From positions 165,910,746 through 165,974,745 of the forward strand of contig CM073590.1 of the NCBI GenBank assembly GCA_037074705.1: DNA of 64,000 bases, read 5' to 3'. The position numbers and the translations under genes were made by a program. How positions within the stretch are numbered: position 1 is the first letter of the stretch; each line of letters opens with the position of its first letter. The stretch comes from Zhengitettix transpicula (taxonomy: Eukaryota; Arthropoda; Insecta; Orthoptera; Tetrigidae). Of the stretch, positions 34,197 through 46,152 are shown in pieces. Below the pieces are notes generated by a model. It saw only the letters and a list, made by a program, of their open reading frames with translations, was not told where the DNA came from and did not search any database.

Positions 34197-34248
34197 GTTG
34201 TGCCACTTAATTTTGTCCGTTATTTGAGTACTTCTTTATCTAATTAGC

Positions 34249-37200
34249 CCAGTAACAAAAAATCAAGAAACAAAGTCAAGATGAGACCATAAAACCAAAA
34301 AAAAACACCAAAATCAGTGATGGGCACTATTTGGTAAAAAAAATGATCCCCTATTCACGATTACTAAAAACGCATTTTGTGTTTTATCGACAACAATTAG
34401 TCATGACAGAAAATTACAACGGGTGTTACAAGCTTGCTACGTTCACACAGTTCCTCAAATCGAATATTTGCTTGCATTCTTTGTTCATATTTAGATATGA
34501 ACGTAACAAATTCGCAGAAAATGCTTCATTTAATTTTCCAAAAAATCAAATCAGCAATATGATTAATTTTTTTAATTTATTTCAATATATTATATCAGTA
34601 AATTGTTTACTTGAATAGTCTGCAAAAATATTAATGAAGTGGACATCCATTTACGTGTCACTGGTCACGAAAATGACTTGTTCATTATTTTGATAAATCA
34701 GAATGTATGTGTCAATAACTATAAAATTGTGTGAATAAAATGTTTGACATTTTTTATAATGACATTACGTGTAAAGCAAGATCTGACGATTAATAAAATT
34801 TACGCCCGGATTATTAAATATTATAAATCGATACCAATGCATATGAATTTATTGGTATAGCTCAAAGTCCGCGATTTCTGGTCCGATAATTGGCTGCCAG
34901 CTACTGCTGAAGCGTTTCTTTATTCGAAATGTGGAATTCCCGATGAGTGCATGATTTAAAATATTTTTCCGTAAATAAAAATAGCAATTTTAATTAAGGA
35001 TATACAAGGTTGGTCTATAATATATTACTAAAAATTTAAAATTCTCAGCCAATAAAGAAAACACGCACCAGGGAAAACAGCATCAGATGGTGAGTCAGTA
35101 TCACTTTCGCTTTAGTCGCCGGAAGCGAATATGTCACACACCTCAGAGAAAGCGTTCTTCAAAATACCTTTCGAAAATTGTATCACGTTATAGACACAGT
35201 CTGAATATACCTTTTACACCTCTATTTTAGTAACGGCGGCAGTCAGGAATGAAGGCAAAGGAAGTGCAAGATATCAAATACTTCAAAGCGGATTTCCTCG
35301 CGAGTCCAACGGTATTGGTTTACATGTGTGCACAGCGCCACTTTGAAGGCATCCATATGCTGAATTCTGACAGTCCTCGGAGCGTTAAAGCCTAATCGTG
35401 CGTCAGAAAAAACCGGAAAACTGAATTTCGAATGCACTGTACCGGCATTCCTGATGCTATCAAATTACATTGTTGTAATACTGCAAGATAGTTAGATGAT
35501 AATTACAATTGTGAAAGTGCTGGCAACAGCAGCTGCAGCCGAGCCAATCGTCACTGTATCCAGTTGGAACCTAGGATTTGTTTCCTCGAAATTCAACTGT
35601 CCCTTTCAAAGTTAAGCATCAAAGCATCAAAATACTTTATTCCATAGTGGGTTCGGTATCAACACACTCTGTCAATAAGACTTTCATAAAAATATTTTAA
35701 AACAATGAGGGCATAACTAAATATTTATCACCCATCATACAAATTTTAGAAAAATAAAAGTTTTACACAAATTACAGCCATACATAAAATATTACTTCGG
35801 CACTTTATTTCTTATTTATACAATTCCCATACGAGTTGTTCACTGTCAATACAATTATTCCGACGCAAACGTAATACGTACGTAAATAACAAATTTACCT
35901 TGTCCAAACAATATTTCAATATTTAATTAAATGGTTTTAACGCTCAAACAGGACAGAATACTTCCATAAATGAGAGTAACTCGGATACATTACGCCATTA
36001 AGAAAGCAGTTAGCGACAGAAAGTAACAGGTTTGTGTTACCAGAATGGACAAATGTTTCATAGTTTCAGATACGTGCTCGGATAATTAAGAACTGCGTTA
36101 GTTTAAAACCAATTCAACAGGTGTTTTATCACACACAAAAAAATTAATTTACCGATTTCATTTCATAAATGCCGTGGAATTAGTCTTACGTAACTTTCGT
36201 CAGATTATGAATACAAATGCAAAATTTTAATTACAGTTACGGAAATTATCGAAAGTTCTTATTCAAATCGTACTCTATTCCGATAATTTAATCATGTACG
36301 TAGAAACCCAGAGTGCTGTATTTTTTATTGTTTAATTTATCTTGATTAAATAATGACGTATGGGTTTCAACAATCCATCAAAATTTTGTTTTCATCTGTG
36401 CCAGATCAGTTTATTAGCACACTTAAAATATTTTTGTGCAATACTATGACATAATTCTTATCAATATTTTTAACCGTCTCGTTTTTTTACTATTTAAGAC
36501 ATATGCTGGACGTGTGATAACCCTGAGCATGTAAAAATACTGTTTCACTTCAGATTAAAAATAAAAAATAAGCAATACGTTAATTACTGCCTTTCTATTT
36601 TTTTGTTAGGGTTATTCCTTCATTTTCTTCAACATTTACTATAACAGTTGAGCACCACAAAATCAAAGTGAAAAATTGTGAATCATGCCGCTGGTAGTAA
36701 CTTTATTTTCAAGAACAAAAAATCAGCATAAGAAGTACTTTCCTTTATTTACCAAAGTTTATCTCTCTGATCTTATTGTTTCAAAATATTTGTCATAGAT
36801 TTGATTAGTAATTATTTTTGAAAAGTATTGACAAAATTCGTTCTCAGGATATTGCTCATCCGAATTTAAATATTCTGTTTTATACAATTGGGGAAAGCTG
36901 TTTAGTCTTCAATCTGACAACTGTGCATAACTTTAATGGAACAATAATTTATTTGTTTTAAGTGTGGTTTCACGTTGAAAAATATTCAGCACTTGTCATT
37001 ACAATGATAGGGATTTACTCGAAACTATTTTCTATGACAAATTGAGAGCCCGTAAATTAGTTTCAAAAGTTAAAGAATGCTTGTTTAAAATTAGATCGTG
37101 TTAAATTCAAAAGAATTTTTTGTTCTTGTTTTCATTGTAACACATGTTCATGCTGATTCATTTTCCTTCTCAAAAGCCTTTTTAATAACTGCCTAATTGA

Positions 37201-39858
37201 ATCAATTTAAACACTTTGTATGACTATGTCCTACTACGGGGATAAGAAAAGTAGGAGAATATAGGTTTGTTATGTTCGCTGAAAGAGTTACACATGCGTG
37301 CACGTGCAACCCTTTGGAAGGTGTGTGACACAGGCTCTCACAAATAGAGCACAGTCGTAAATAACAATGGCACATACTTCTGCGAGGGTGGCACGTTAAT
37401 CATGGCAATGTCTTCGCCAAGCCAACAAAGCACGAATAAAACAACTTCAACTACCATCTGCTTCTTGCCTTACGGATATACTACTTCGATCCACCGTAAT
37501 GAAAACTGATCTTGACCATCACTTTTCATACACGCGATTTCCCCCTCACGCGTGGTGCTCAGCCCTACTGCCCAGTACTAAACATTTAGTTAAGATAAGG
37601 ATTATCCTACTTACATACGCGAAGGAAAAAATTATGTATTGCACAGGTGTGCACACTGAACATCTGCACTTACACTTTTCCCCGATAGATAATAGCAACA
37701 TGAAATACTCGTTTAAGACGCGAAGTCCAAATATAGTTGTGCACATGCCTCTGTCCACTCGGAATACATTTAACTTCATATCCATATTAGAGTTCTACAT
37801 TTATTCAATTTATTATTAGATCCTGTTGCGGTTGGAGGAAAAGCATTTTTAAACTATGTTGGCATGATACATTGCTAATCGTACGTCAACATTTCATACG
37901 TAGCTCCACCCTGATATCAACTGCGTTGCCTACCTCACTTGAAATTATGGAATTTTCAAAATAATTTCGAACTGACACTTCCTGAAAACTATGTAGCCTG
38001 TTTCTGTTGTATTATTTCAGCATAAATTACGTAATGATCTGACATCCATAACATTCTCTTGATCGAAGTTTTTTTCCATACTTCAACAGTTATGTGCTCA
38101 ATTTTTTTACCCGTTGGTAACACTTCGAACGACTATTTCATGTTGCTATGATCTCAATATATCAGTTCTAAAATAAATTTACATCTTAATTTGTTTGGCA
38201 TGTAATTAAACAATTTGTGGTATACCCAAGGGATTTTACTTCCAATTTTTGACTAACAATGAATCTTTCTAAAGCAACTAGAACAAAATTTACACGACCT
38301 GACCATATTCTCTTGAATCTTTTAAATTCTGTCACCAGAAATAATTTAGTTATTTTTCAATTTATTCACCCTTGAAATGTTCAGCCTCAACTCTTAACAA
38401 GTGACCTTCAGTCATCGTTTTCTACAAATTCTCCTGATTATCGACTTTCGACTGCCAAAAATAAACTAATACTTATTTACGTAATTTTAATCATTCTAGT
38501 TACTGGAATGGGCAACAATATTTAAATACAAGTACAGTCACATAATCACTATTTATTTTGTGATCAAAGTGTGGAAATATAATAGGTAAAATTTAATACG
38601 GCCACATCAAGGAATCCTCTCTAATTTTAAATGCGCAACCCTTCAACTTGATTTATCGGTTTTGAGGAATGTCTTTATAATTGTATTTGATTCTTAATGG
38701 ACTTCAAATGTCTCATCGCTATACTGTCAGTTGAATCTACTTATCAGTTTCTAAATCCTCGTTAATGAAGTACATATCATGTTGTCAAATGTGGTAACTT
38801 TTTCTTAGGTGTTCAGTTCGATGAGACACGATCATAGTATTCATAGTATTCATAAAAATCGAACACTATAAAACTGCATAACCTGAAGTTGCGTTCAAGT
38901 TGAAAATATAATAACTTCCTTTTATAAGAAATTTGGAAAAAGTTACTACTTTCCAAGGTTTAAAGAGTAGATAAAGCTGTCGCAAAAACACAACTCATAA
39001 ATTATTATAGTTAAATGAAATTATCGCTAACCTTGGAAACCAAAAAAGATAAACCACCCAATTGATCAGCTACAAACGCAGGATTGCTCGCAACACTCAT
39101 GACGCAATCAGATTTTTTATTATTCCTATTTTTGCAGTAAGGCGAAATGAGAGGCGCTCTGCGATACAGTCAAAGGGAAGCGGCGCCAGGCGCCACAAAT
39201 CCATTACGGAGAGTCCACATTATTGGCGAAGAGGCTTCATGAAAGCAATGATTTCGTAACGTGGTCTCAGGTTATTTTGTGCTTGTCACTCATCGTGCAA
39301 GTATGCTCAATACGCTCCAAATACACGCCCACAGCAAAAATAATTACGCGCCTATTCTGAATAAAATAAGAGCAATTAACTCGTTTACGACCTTAGTACT
39401 CAGCCTTTCTGGCGTAGAACCAAAAGGCGCGGGGGACAGTTGCTTTCGCAAACGGCAGTTTCACGTTGCCAGTCAGCAGGAAAACATTCGTAAGCTGTGT
39501 TCTCTAGAAAAAAGCCCCACTGAAGCATCGGCCACACACAACAGAATATTCGTATAAAAATTTCTATCAATCATTTCACAATTTGACCACCAGCAAGGAT
39601 AAATGTTTTCAAAACTATAATAAGATAAGGGATACATCTGCACATAAATAAATAACAAAAGGCGGCCGAACGAGCGAACTGCAAATGACCTTTGAACGTG
39701 TATTTAAGTATTTATTTATTGCACAGGTAGGAATAACGTCCTCATAATTTCTTATCGTTAGAGTATTAAACATCCTATAGCAATGAATCCTCTGATTGCG
39801 GATAGGAGCTTCCGGAGGAAAGGTCCCAGCGACGCGACGTTAGCAAAGCGGTGCTTAC
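34249..39858. other. Long unassigned AT-rich interval
   Basis: I find no retroelement signature and no convincing exon. A good acceptor (ATTCCTATTTTTGCAG, ending about 39137) precedes a short GC-richer stretch. Its ATG frame there (MRGALRYSQREAAPG...) stops after 32 codons, so I do not call a gene. Confidence 0.35.
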
Positions 39859-39982
39859 CTGGAAACCAGCTCAAGGTCTTGTCCGAGTCGAAGCTTCCAA
39901 GTTTATCCCGACAAGAATAAGAATACCGGAGCTGCCAGGATTCTCGTGTGCAAGATGGAAAGCTAATCTCTTCCCCAAGCAT
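39859..39982 (-). CDS. Possible minus-strand first coding exon
   Basis: The minus strand has a strong donor CCAG/GTAAGCACC at 39858. Upstream of it an ATG at 39982 opens 41 codons (MLGEEISFPSCTRESWQLRY, ending SDKTLSWFP) in phase 1. The stretch is GC-richer than its surroundings. No acceptor or partner exon was found and another frame is open too. The family is not recognised. Confidence 0.2.
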
Positions 39983-41038
39983 CGATTTAAATTTTGTTTC
40001 ATTAAATTATAAATAAAAAGGTGTTTAGATGGAAGCAATTTTGGCAATATCAGGAAAGAAAAGCTAAATTGAGGACGCAATCCTGATATTTTACAATTTG
40101 CGAGAACCATAGATAAATACTTAGACGTTCGGCACACTCGTATTGCATTCTGTGGAACGTGAAATATGAATTCTCTGTTTCAATAGACTGATTAGTTGTC
40201 ATATAGGCGTCACTAGACCGCATCTGAATGAAAGCAGTTTCTCGACATTTTAACTGTCAGGTTTTGTATGAAAATCCGAGCCGTGATTCGATCTTGGAAT
40301 CCCGTTCTCCTCAATCTTACACCACAGAATTAAACCTCGGTTGTTTACATTCTACCAAAGTTGCAATCTTGCATTGAATCTATTTATTAGAAAAGAAAAA
40401 CATATTTATAATTCCAGATTGGTGCAAAAAACGCACTGTGACATCAATTAGGAACAGAAATTCTGAAAGAAATATAATACTACTTCTGCATGTCGACCAG
40501 GCAATAATTCTAGGTCATAAAGACTGTCACGAATGCTAGCAGAGCAAGTAATTGGAAGCGCTTGAATAAGTTTCCCGGCGGTGCGGTGCAGCGCTGAGGA
40601 AAACGTCGCCAGGAGGCGCTCTGCACTCGCGACCGCTTTAATTCTGTCCGCACGAGGGAAATTAAATCTAATTATAACACTATTATGGCTCATTTACACG
40701 AGCAAATTACCTCTTCTATCGACCAAGGACCTCGCATCTCAAACCAGCCAATTTCCTGGGAAAGCTGCTGGGTCGTTCTTTCTAATAAGGTCCTCCCCGA
40801 CACGAGTAGCGGACAATGTCACTTATTCACATAAAAGACTTTTAAACGCGTTGGTACTGCAATATATTTTAAAAAAAATACTTTCTCATATAAGAAATGT
40901 GATCACTGTCACGAACGTATTATTTGTAATCTACTGAAACAACAGCAAATTAAATTAATTCCCATTCCTAATTGGCTAATGGATGTACAAGAAAGAAATA
41001 TTTATACTGGCTCAGTACATTAAAAAAAATATATTCTG
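39983..41038. other. Unassigned DNA
   Basis: Overlapping frames at 40448-40937 are open on both strands without known motifs. Confidence 0.35.
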
Positions 41039-42218
41039 CAAGGTGGTCCGTAAAGATGATCGGATTTGAAGTAATTATTTAAGGAAACTATCAATTTTGT
41101 CCAAAATGTATTTTTACAGGCCGAGAAAAATCACTTCTTAAAAGTAAACACTATCAAGGTGCGCGACATCACGTTGACGACTACTTAAACTGTGAACTGC
41201 AAATTTCCGAAAATTCGTTGTCACGTTTACCACGGAATACCGGCAATTTCTTCTCTGAAATTCTGCTTAAATTGGAATGTCATCGTTGGCTTGTTGTTGG
41301 CAGCCTGACTTTTAGTTACTTCCTGAGAAAAAAGTCAACAGGAGCGATGTCAGATTAATGGGTCACCAATAAATATACCCTCTACGCGAAATGGGATGTC
41401 CAGGAAACAGTTTGTTAACGACTGCCGAAGATTCATAAGACGGGTGACATGGGGCTGGTTCTCTCCAAATCGAGCAGTTTTTGAAAAATAGCGTGTAAAA
41501 TTGTTGTTTTATGGCGGGATTTACGGTTATACCTGTTTTCGAATAAGTTAGAGGGGGGAGGCGACTATCCCCAGTGCTTAAAGTGTTACCAATACCGAAT
41601 TTTTGGGAGAATGTTGATACCTTAGTTATTTTGATTCACGACTTTCCTGAGCCGTTTAAATGCAGATCAGCTTTGTCCGATAATAAAATGTTAAATTTAG
41701 CAAAACTACATGCTTTCGGCAAAGGACAGCGTAACTTGGCATCAACTCCTAAACTAAATGAATTTTATAAGAATTCGAAGGTCTCTTTTTAAAACACGCC
41801 GTAAATATGTTCATGTCATTGCATTCTCAACTGATATCTTGCATGCCGATTATCCAAAAGCTCCAACTATACAAACTGTTACCTCTGTTATTTTTGACCT
41901 TGAACGTCCCGTAGGCTCCCGATTGAGGGTGGAACCAGCAGCCTCGAGTTCTTCGTCTTACAAACAAAGCGCACATTCACCTGGCCTCTGATTTAGGTGA
42001 GGCAATCCAAAATCTGCACGAAATACACGCCAGAAAACAGCAAATGTATCGCCATTTTTGTAAAAATGTTCGGCCCAAAACAGCTTGTTGTGTTCCGATG
42101 ACACGATCAATCGTGACTGAATTTCCAATGACTTACCTACCATCCATCCCCACGACGCACGTCACACTTATATACCATTTACAAGATTTAAATCCGATCA
42201 TATTTATGATCCACCCTG
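41039..42218 (-). pseudogene. Mariner-like (Tc1/mariner superfamily) element, near full length, dead
   Basis: Terminal inverted repeats are visible: CAAGGTGGTCCGTAAAGATG at 41039 and, on the minus strand from 42218, CAGGGTGGATCATAAATATG. Both continue GATCGGATTT; 26 of 34 positions agree. A TA follows the right end. Across frames the minus strand gives: a helix-turn-helix-like N-terminus (HNKLFWAEHFYKNGDTFAVF, AAGSTLNREPTGRSRSKIT); LLSDKADLHLNGSG, equal to the first catalytic Asp block (SDEAHFHLNG); REPAPCH for the second (QDGAPPH, Asp changed to Glu); SDIAPVDFFLRK for the third; then FREEIAGIPW and QRIFGNLQF near the C-terminus. Several stops and frameshifts make it inactive. The 1180-bp size fits a complete mariner. 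Confidence 0.85.
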
Positions 42219-42807
42219 TAGTTACAAAATAAACTCACGAAGTAAAGTTTATATAATACACAAAACGATTATATTGTAATTTAATATTCTAGAATCTTCA
42301 CAAAAAAAAGTGAAATAAAATAAATGGCAAGTCGTAACACACACGGAGGTAACCGGGCGTGTTAGAGAAATACAAACAGCTTTAGAAACTATGGAAATTC
42401 TAAATCTGGAACATTATCCGGATTTCAACTACGTAATATACTTTTTATTAATATTAGCAACAAGGCGAATTTGAATACGTCGCAAATTTATTTGAATTTT
42501 TAATAATGAACTCGATTGCCTTCCAATTATTATAAAACAATATATTTTGATATTAATGATGCAAAAACTCGCCCTACACTTTGCCTCATTTTGTGGTGAA
42601 ATCAACTAGTCAAAGGTGCTAAATCCTTATTTCATTTTTAAGAAATTTAAATTTTTTGGATTTTATTTAACATTAAAGAAGTGGGTTATTAATACACTCG
42701 GTACATGGAATAATAGACCCAATTAATATATAAGGTTTTATATTTTTTAATATTTCAGTAATTTTGTTTGAAATTCATATAATTTTTATACGACTTTTTA
42801 TTTACCA
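42219..42807. other. Unassigned AT-rich DNA
   Basis: There is nothing recognisable between the mariner-like element and the next repeat. Confidence 0.4.
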
Positions 42808-43556
42808 CTAGCTAGGTGCCCGGCGTTGCTCGTGTACTTATTTATATAAACTCGAAAAAGTATTTAATTGATTACTTAAATATATTCCTTGAGTATTTCA
42901 GGATATAATCGTCACTCAGTCTTCATACTTTACGAAATATTACATTAATGAAATTGTTAGCTAGACTCACAACTAATACAGCGCGAAAATTAACTTACAT
43001 TTTCCCCAAGGATGGTAAAGTAATTTGTATTCTTCTTTATTATCATTCGATGAAATATTGCTGCATAAAATTATACTTTTTATTTAAAGAAAATATTTCT
43101 GTTTTATTTAATTCCTAATAATCTCCTTCGTTCGTTGCGTAGTAACGTCTTTCTCTCGCGTGACGTCATTGTCTCTTGGCGCGCAGTAAATTAATATTTA
43201 ATGATCACGGTTTTTAATTATAATTCTTTCCACATGTATACTTTATATTAAATAAAAATATTTCTGCTTTATTTCATTACGAAATACAGAACTATATTTA
43301 GGATGCGTCAATGTCTTGAAAACTTATGACGTCATCGTCTCGCGCACTAATTCGTAACTTATTTCAACTATAATTATTTCCACGTTTATTCTAGGGGTTT
43401 CTCACCCCCACAGTACCGGTTCTCGATTTTGGCAGAATACGTATACCAATTTTTGTTGTATTCTGTCCACGCGATAAAATTTGTATAAAGAACAACGTAA
43501 ATACAAACATACATACATACAAATATACTCCCTTTTTTATTATATAGATAGATTTA
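42808..43556 (+). mobile_element. Interspersed repeat with GCCCGGCGTTGC start and TATAGATAGAT end
   Basis: The repeat begins ACTAGCTAGGTGCCCGGCGT and ends in ACATACATACATAC...TTTATTATATAGATAGAT. Such a start and a TATAGATA-type tail are common in non-coding parts of arthropod non-LTR elements. A related start, ACTAGCTGATTGCCCGACTT, occurs at 52639. Inside, a segment of about 170 bases is duplicated: AAATATTTCTG...TTTTATTT...GACGTCAT...CTCGCG occurs near 43090 and again near 43250. No open frame of note is present, so the copy is non-coding. The family name is not known to me. Confidence 0.6.
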
Positions 43557-45046
43557 CAAAAAAAATGGAACAGCAGTAATTTAGAAAAATTGTATCTCAG
43601 TTAAGCTTCATTTATAAAAGTTTAATTTATAGATACACAAATGGTTAAATTAAGTCTCAATTAACATTAAGTTAATTATCAGTATTTAGTTTAATAGTTA
43701 TAGATTGCACTCATTAAAACTCACCGTTGTGAGTAAAAAAAACCTTTATACTAAGCACATTCTTCTGTCGTAAAGTAATTTATATATTGTAATGTAGAGT
43801 AGCTCTGGGATCATTTATTAATGGAACGGAATGACATAATATGCTTTGTCTATGTCGTGCATGAAACCTTTTCAAAACTACTGTTAATAATAACAATGAA
43901 TCGTATGTGAATGTAGCACTCGACCGAGTTGGTTTTTTTTTTAATCTTGTTTGAAACTTGTGCTCAGGCCTCAGCCATCAATCAGCTGACATAGTTGCCA
44001 GGTACAGGACACAGTAATTTCATCTGCACGAAAGTGGTCGCATTCTTTGGCCGGCGCCCCTGACTGCAGAGGCACAACACTGGGCAAAATACCCATGCTC
44101 AAGCATTTTCCCAAAGATATGTTTAGATTGGCCTGACTGCATAACAGACATTTCATTAATATGAAAGTCTACAATCAAGGCACTTATTGATACATAAAAG
44201 ATGTTGTACAGTAAATAAACAACCCGAGAGAATATTTGAGAATAAATATGAACCCATACAGTTGCAATCAGCGTTAGAAATTTCAGTTTTTAGAAAGTCC
44301 ATCTGTGTTTTACGATGCTAGTGGTTTTAGTTTTAGTTACTTTTTGTCGGATAAGTACGTTTGTAGTTTTGAAAAGAAAAACAAAAATTACTCCTGAAAA
44401 GTTTAACTTAATGTTTATATTTTACCCCCAATGGTTTGAAAACTACAATTTGTAAAAAGAAAACTATTCCATATTTTTTAAAATTATATAATTTTGAATT
44501 TTTTCGAATCATTCAGCAATATTGCCTTATCTACACACAAAAATTAACACAATTTCAATTTACACAAAAGATTCGACAAATATTTTTCTCATTATCCTTA
44601 CGATCTGTGTAATTTTATAACTATACCCACCTTCAATTTATACAAATACAAAATATTGTTTCAGTAACATCAATTAAATTTCACAGCTGGATACGCGTCT
44701 CTCTTGCCAACATTCAGTTAAGACTGTCTTCATCAATTCAGGGAATCCCTAAAACTGCGGTCTTCAAGCTCAATCCGATATGACTGAAAATCAAGATTAT
44801 AAACCAACATGTCAAATTATTAAAACGCTTTCCGGTAAGAAATTGACACAAAAATGGAATACGACAAAGAAGAAAAACGTTCCCGACGACCGGAAAAAAC
44901 ATTTTCATTATATAAATCATTCATCCGTTACAGATGTATGAGCAGCACACAAGAAACGTGCTTACACACAGTACCCGGCCTTGAATATTAGTTCTACGGA
45001 ACTAACAATTTATTCGGCAGTCATGTTCTTATTTTTTGTAAGAGGG
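43557..45046. other. Unassigned AT-rich DNA
   Basis: There is no supported feature; the minus frames at 43971-44156 and 44738-44920 have no known motif. Confidence 0.35.
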
Positions 45047-45215
45047 TGGATCGAAATGTAATGCCTGCTGTCATAAAATATTTATTAACGAACATAAAAC
45101 AATGGAATTAGTACAGATCATAGCCTGAACTGTTCTCTACACAACACTTCCGTTGAACACAGTAATTATGCATTTGTACACATTTACTTCATCGTTGAAC
45201 CGAAGTATAAAAACC
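45047..45215 (-). mobile_element. Possible mariner-type terminal fragment
   Basis: On the minus strand the stretch ends GGCATTACATTTCGATCCAC followed by CCTCT, like the GGCATTAC...CCACCC ends of some mariner elements. Upstream of it a degenerate frame resembles an element 3' region. No second end was found, so this is a weak call. Confidence 0.35.
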
Positions 45216-45319
45216 AGTTTAGAAAAATTGAGATTTGAAAGTTAGTAATTTTTATGAATGAATAAAAATAGAGTTGTGATTCAGAAAATTATGTTTAATA
45301 ACAAAAATAAATAAACGCT

Positions 45320-45347
45320 GTTTCGTCCTCTTTGACGACCTCTTCAG
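45320..45347 (-). ncRNA. Hammerhead-like core, left arm of family A copy 3
   Basis: CTGAAGA, G, GTCGTC-loop-GAGGAC (5 of 6 pairs), GAAAC. All invariant core bases are present; the extra G before stem II is shared with 8008-8037. Confidence 0.5.
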
Positions 45348-45569
45348 GTTCATGCAATATATTCAGACAACACATGAAATCATAGTAAGGTTGAAAAAAT
45401 ATCTGATATTTATAATCAAATAAAAACGTCATTTAAGTTTGGGTTGTTAATTAACATAATTTTCTGATCATGGACCTATGTTTATTATCTATATTACAAA
45501 TTTCAGACATTTTTTCATCATTTTATTAATTTATGCTTTACCTGTAATATCACATCCAATATATTGAGC

Positions 45570-45597
45570 CTGAAGAGATCCTAAAAGAGGAAGAAAC
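45570..45597 (+). ncRNA. Hammerhead-like core, right arm of family A copy 3
   Basis: CTGAAGA, GA, TCCT-loop-AGGA, A, GAAAC. Core bases are intact; the stem-II closing positions have drifted to purine pairs. Confidence 0.45.
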
Positions 45598-45766
45598 GTC
45601 GTTTAATTATTTATTTTGGTTAATAAACATTTTCTGGCTAAAGGCGGTATATTTAACTGTTTACATAATTGTATATGTCAGGTATTTATCATCATTATTT
45701 TGATTTTTTTACATTTACCTTGTATTTCTATTTTCATTTATCTCAAAACTTCAGAAATCCATTTTG

Positions 45767-45803
45767 TATAAAAACAATATTTTGTTTATATTAAACTGCA
45801 GTC
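45767..45803 (+). promoter_or_regulatory. TATA box plus initiator core promoter
   Basis: TATAAAAA at 45767-45774 is followed by a GCAGTC initiator-like site. The predicted start A at 45800 lies 33 bases downstream of the first T of the TATA box, close to canonical spacing. A 65-base leader then reaches the ATG of the secreted-peptide candidate. Confidence 0.55.
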
Positions 45804-45864
45804 GGCAAATAGCTTTTGAATTAATCTACTACTACAGTTCCTAGTACTAAATACATCAGTCACA

Positions 45865-46152
45865 ATGTTAAAATCAGTGGTCTGCGTCGTCATATTTGCA
45901 CTCATTTCGCGTAATGGTAAATTAAGTTAATACAATATTAATTGAACCTTGTACATCACAAATAGTTGGGAAAGTACTGACCAAAAACTATATTTGCTTG
46001 TGATCAACAACGCACTACACAATTTATGTCAAATGAATATAATTAACGGTAAGTCATCAATCGAATTGTGAACTAACAAATATGTATTTGTCCTAAATTC
46101 TCTCTTTGCAGCTGTCAACAGTGCGAACATACAATCACCTCAATTTGTATAG
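45865..46152 (+). CDS. Two-exon short secreted peptide candidate
   Basis: Exon 1 (45865-45916) starts at CACAATG and encodes MLKSVVCVVIFALISRN, a good signal-peptide core, then breaks in phase 1 at G/GTAAATT. Intron 45917-46111 is 195 bases and ends in a fine acceptor, TTCTCTCTTTGCAG. Exon 2 completes the split codon (Ala), encodes VNSANIQSPQFV and stops at 46150-46152, giving about 30 residues. A TATA/initiator promoter lies upstream and AATAAA at 46361 could end the transcript. The phase-1 intron right after a signal peptide is typical of insect secreted peptides such as defence or venom-type peptides and chemosensory proteins; I do not recognise the family. The mature part is very short, so a premature stop, or use of GTATAG at 46147 as a donor to a later exon, is possible. 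Confidence 0.5.

Larger units (their letters stand above)
34015..34248. repeat. Inverted-repeat element with hammerhead-like arms, family B, copy 2
   Basis: The ends CTAATTAGCTAAAGAAGTAG and CTTCTTTATCTAATTAG are inverted, and the match continues through ACAGACAAAATTAAGTG for almost 100 bases on each side. Both arms carry a hammerhead-like core facing outward: minus strand 34105-34076 (CTGACTAAA...GAAACG) and plus strand 34168-34196 (TTGACGAAA...GAAACG). Each core has one lethal-looking change (G8 to U; C3 to U), while the stem-II stretches still pair (GCAA/TTGC and AATC/GATT). This is the clearest symmetrical copy of the family. Confidence 0.72.
45278..45640. repeat. Inverted-repeat element with hammerhead-like arms, family A, copy 3
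   Basis: The left arm TTCAGAAAATTATGTTTAAT pairs with the right arm ATTAATAAACATTTTCTGGC in inverted fashion, and AATAAATAAACGCTGTTTC pairs with GAAACGTCGTTTAATTATTT. Both arms keep a recognisable hammerhead-like core facing outward: minus strand 45347-45320 and plus strand 45570-45597. This is the best symmetrical copy of family A, with an internal spacer of about 215 bases. Confidence 0.72.

Noticed and set aside
43788..43805. ATATATTGTAATGTAG as the start of a fourth (TA)n-set unit
   Set aside because: There is no ATTACA-AT end about 1 kb away, no long TA tract and no shared internal block.
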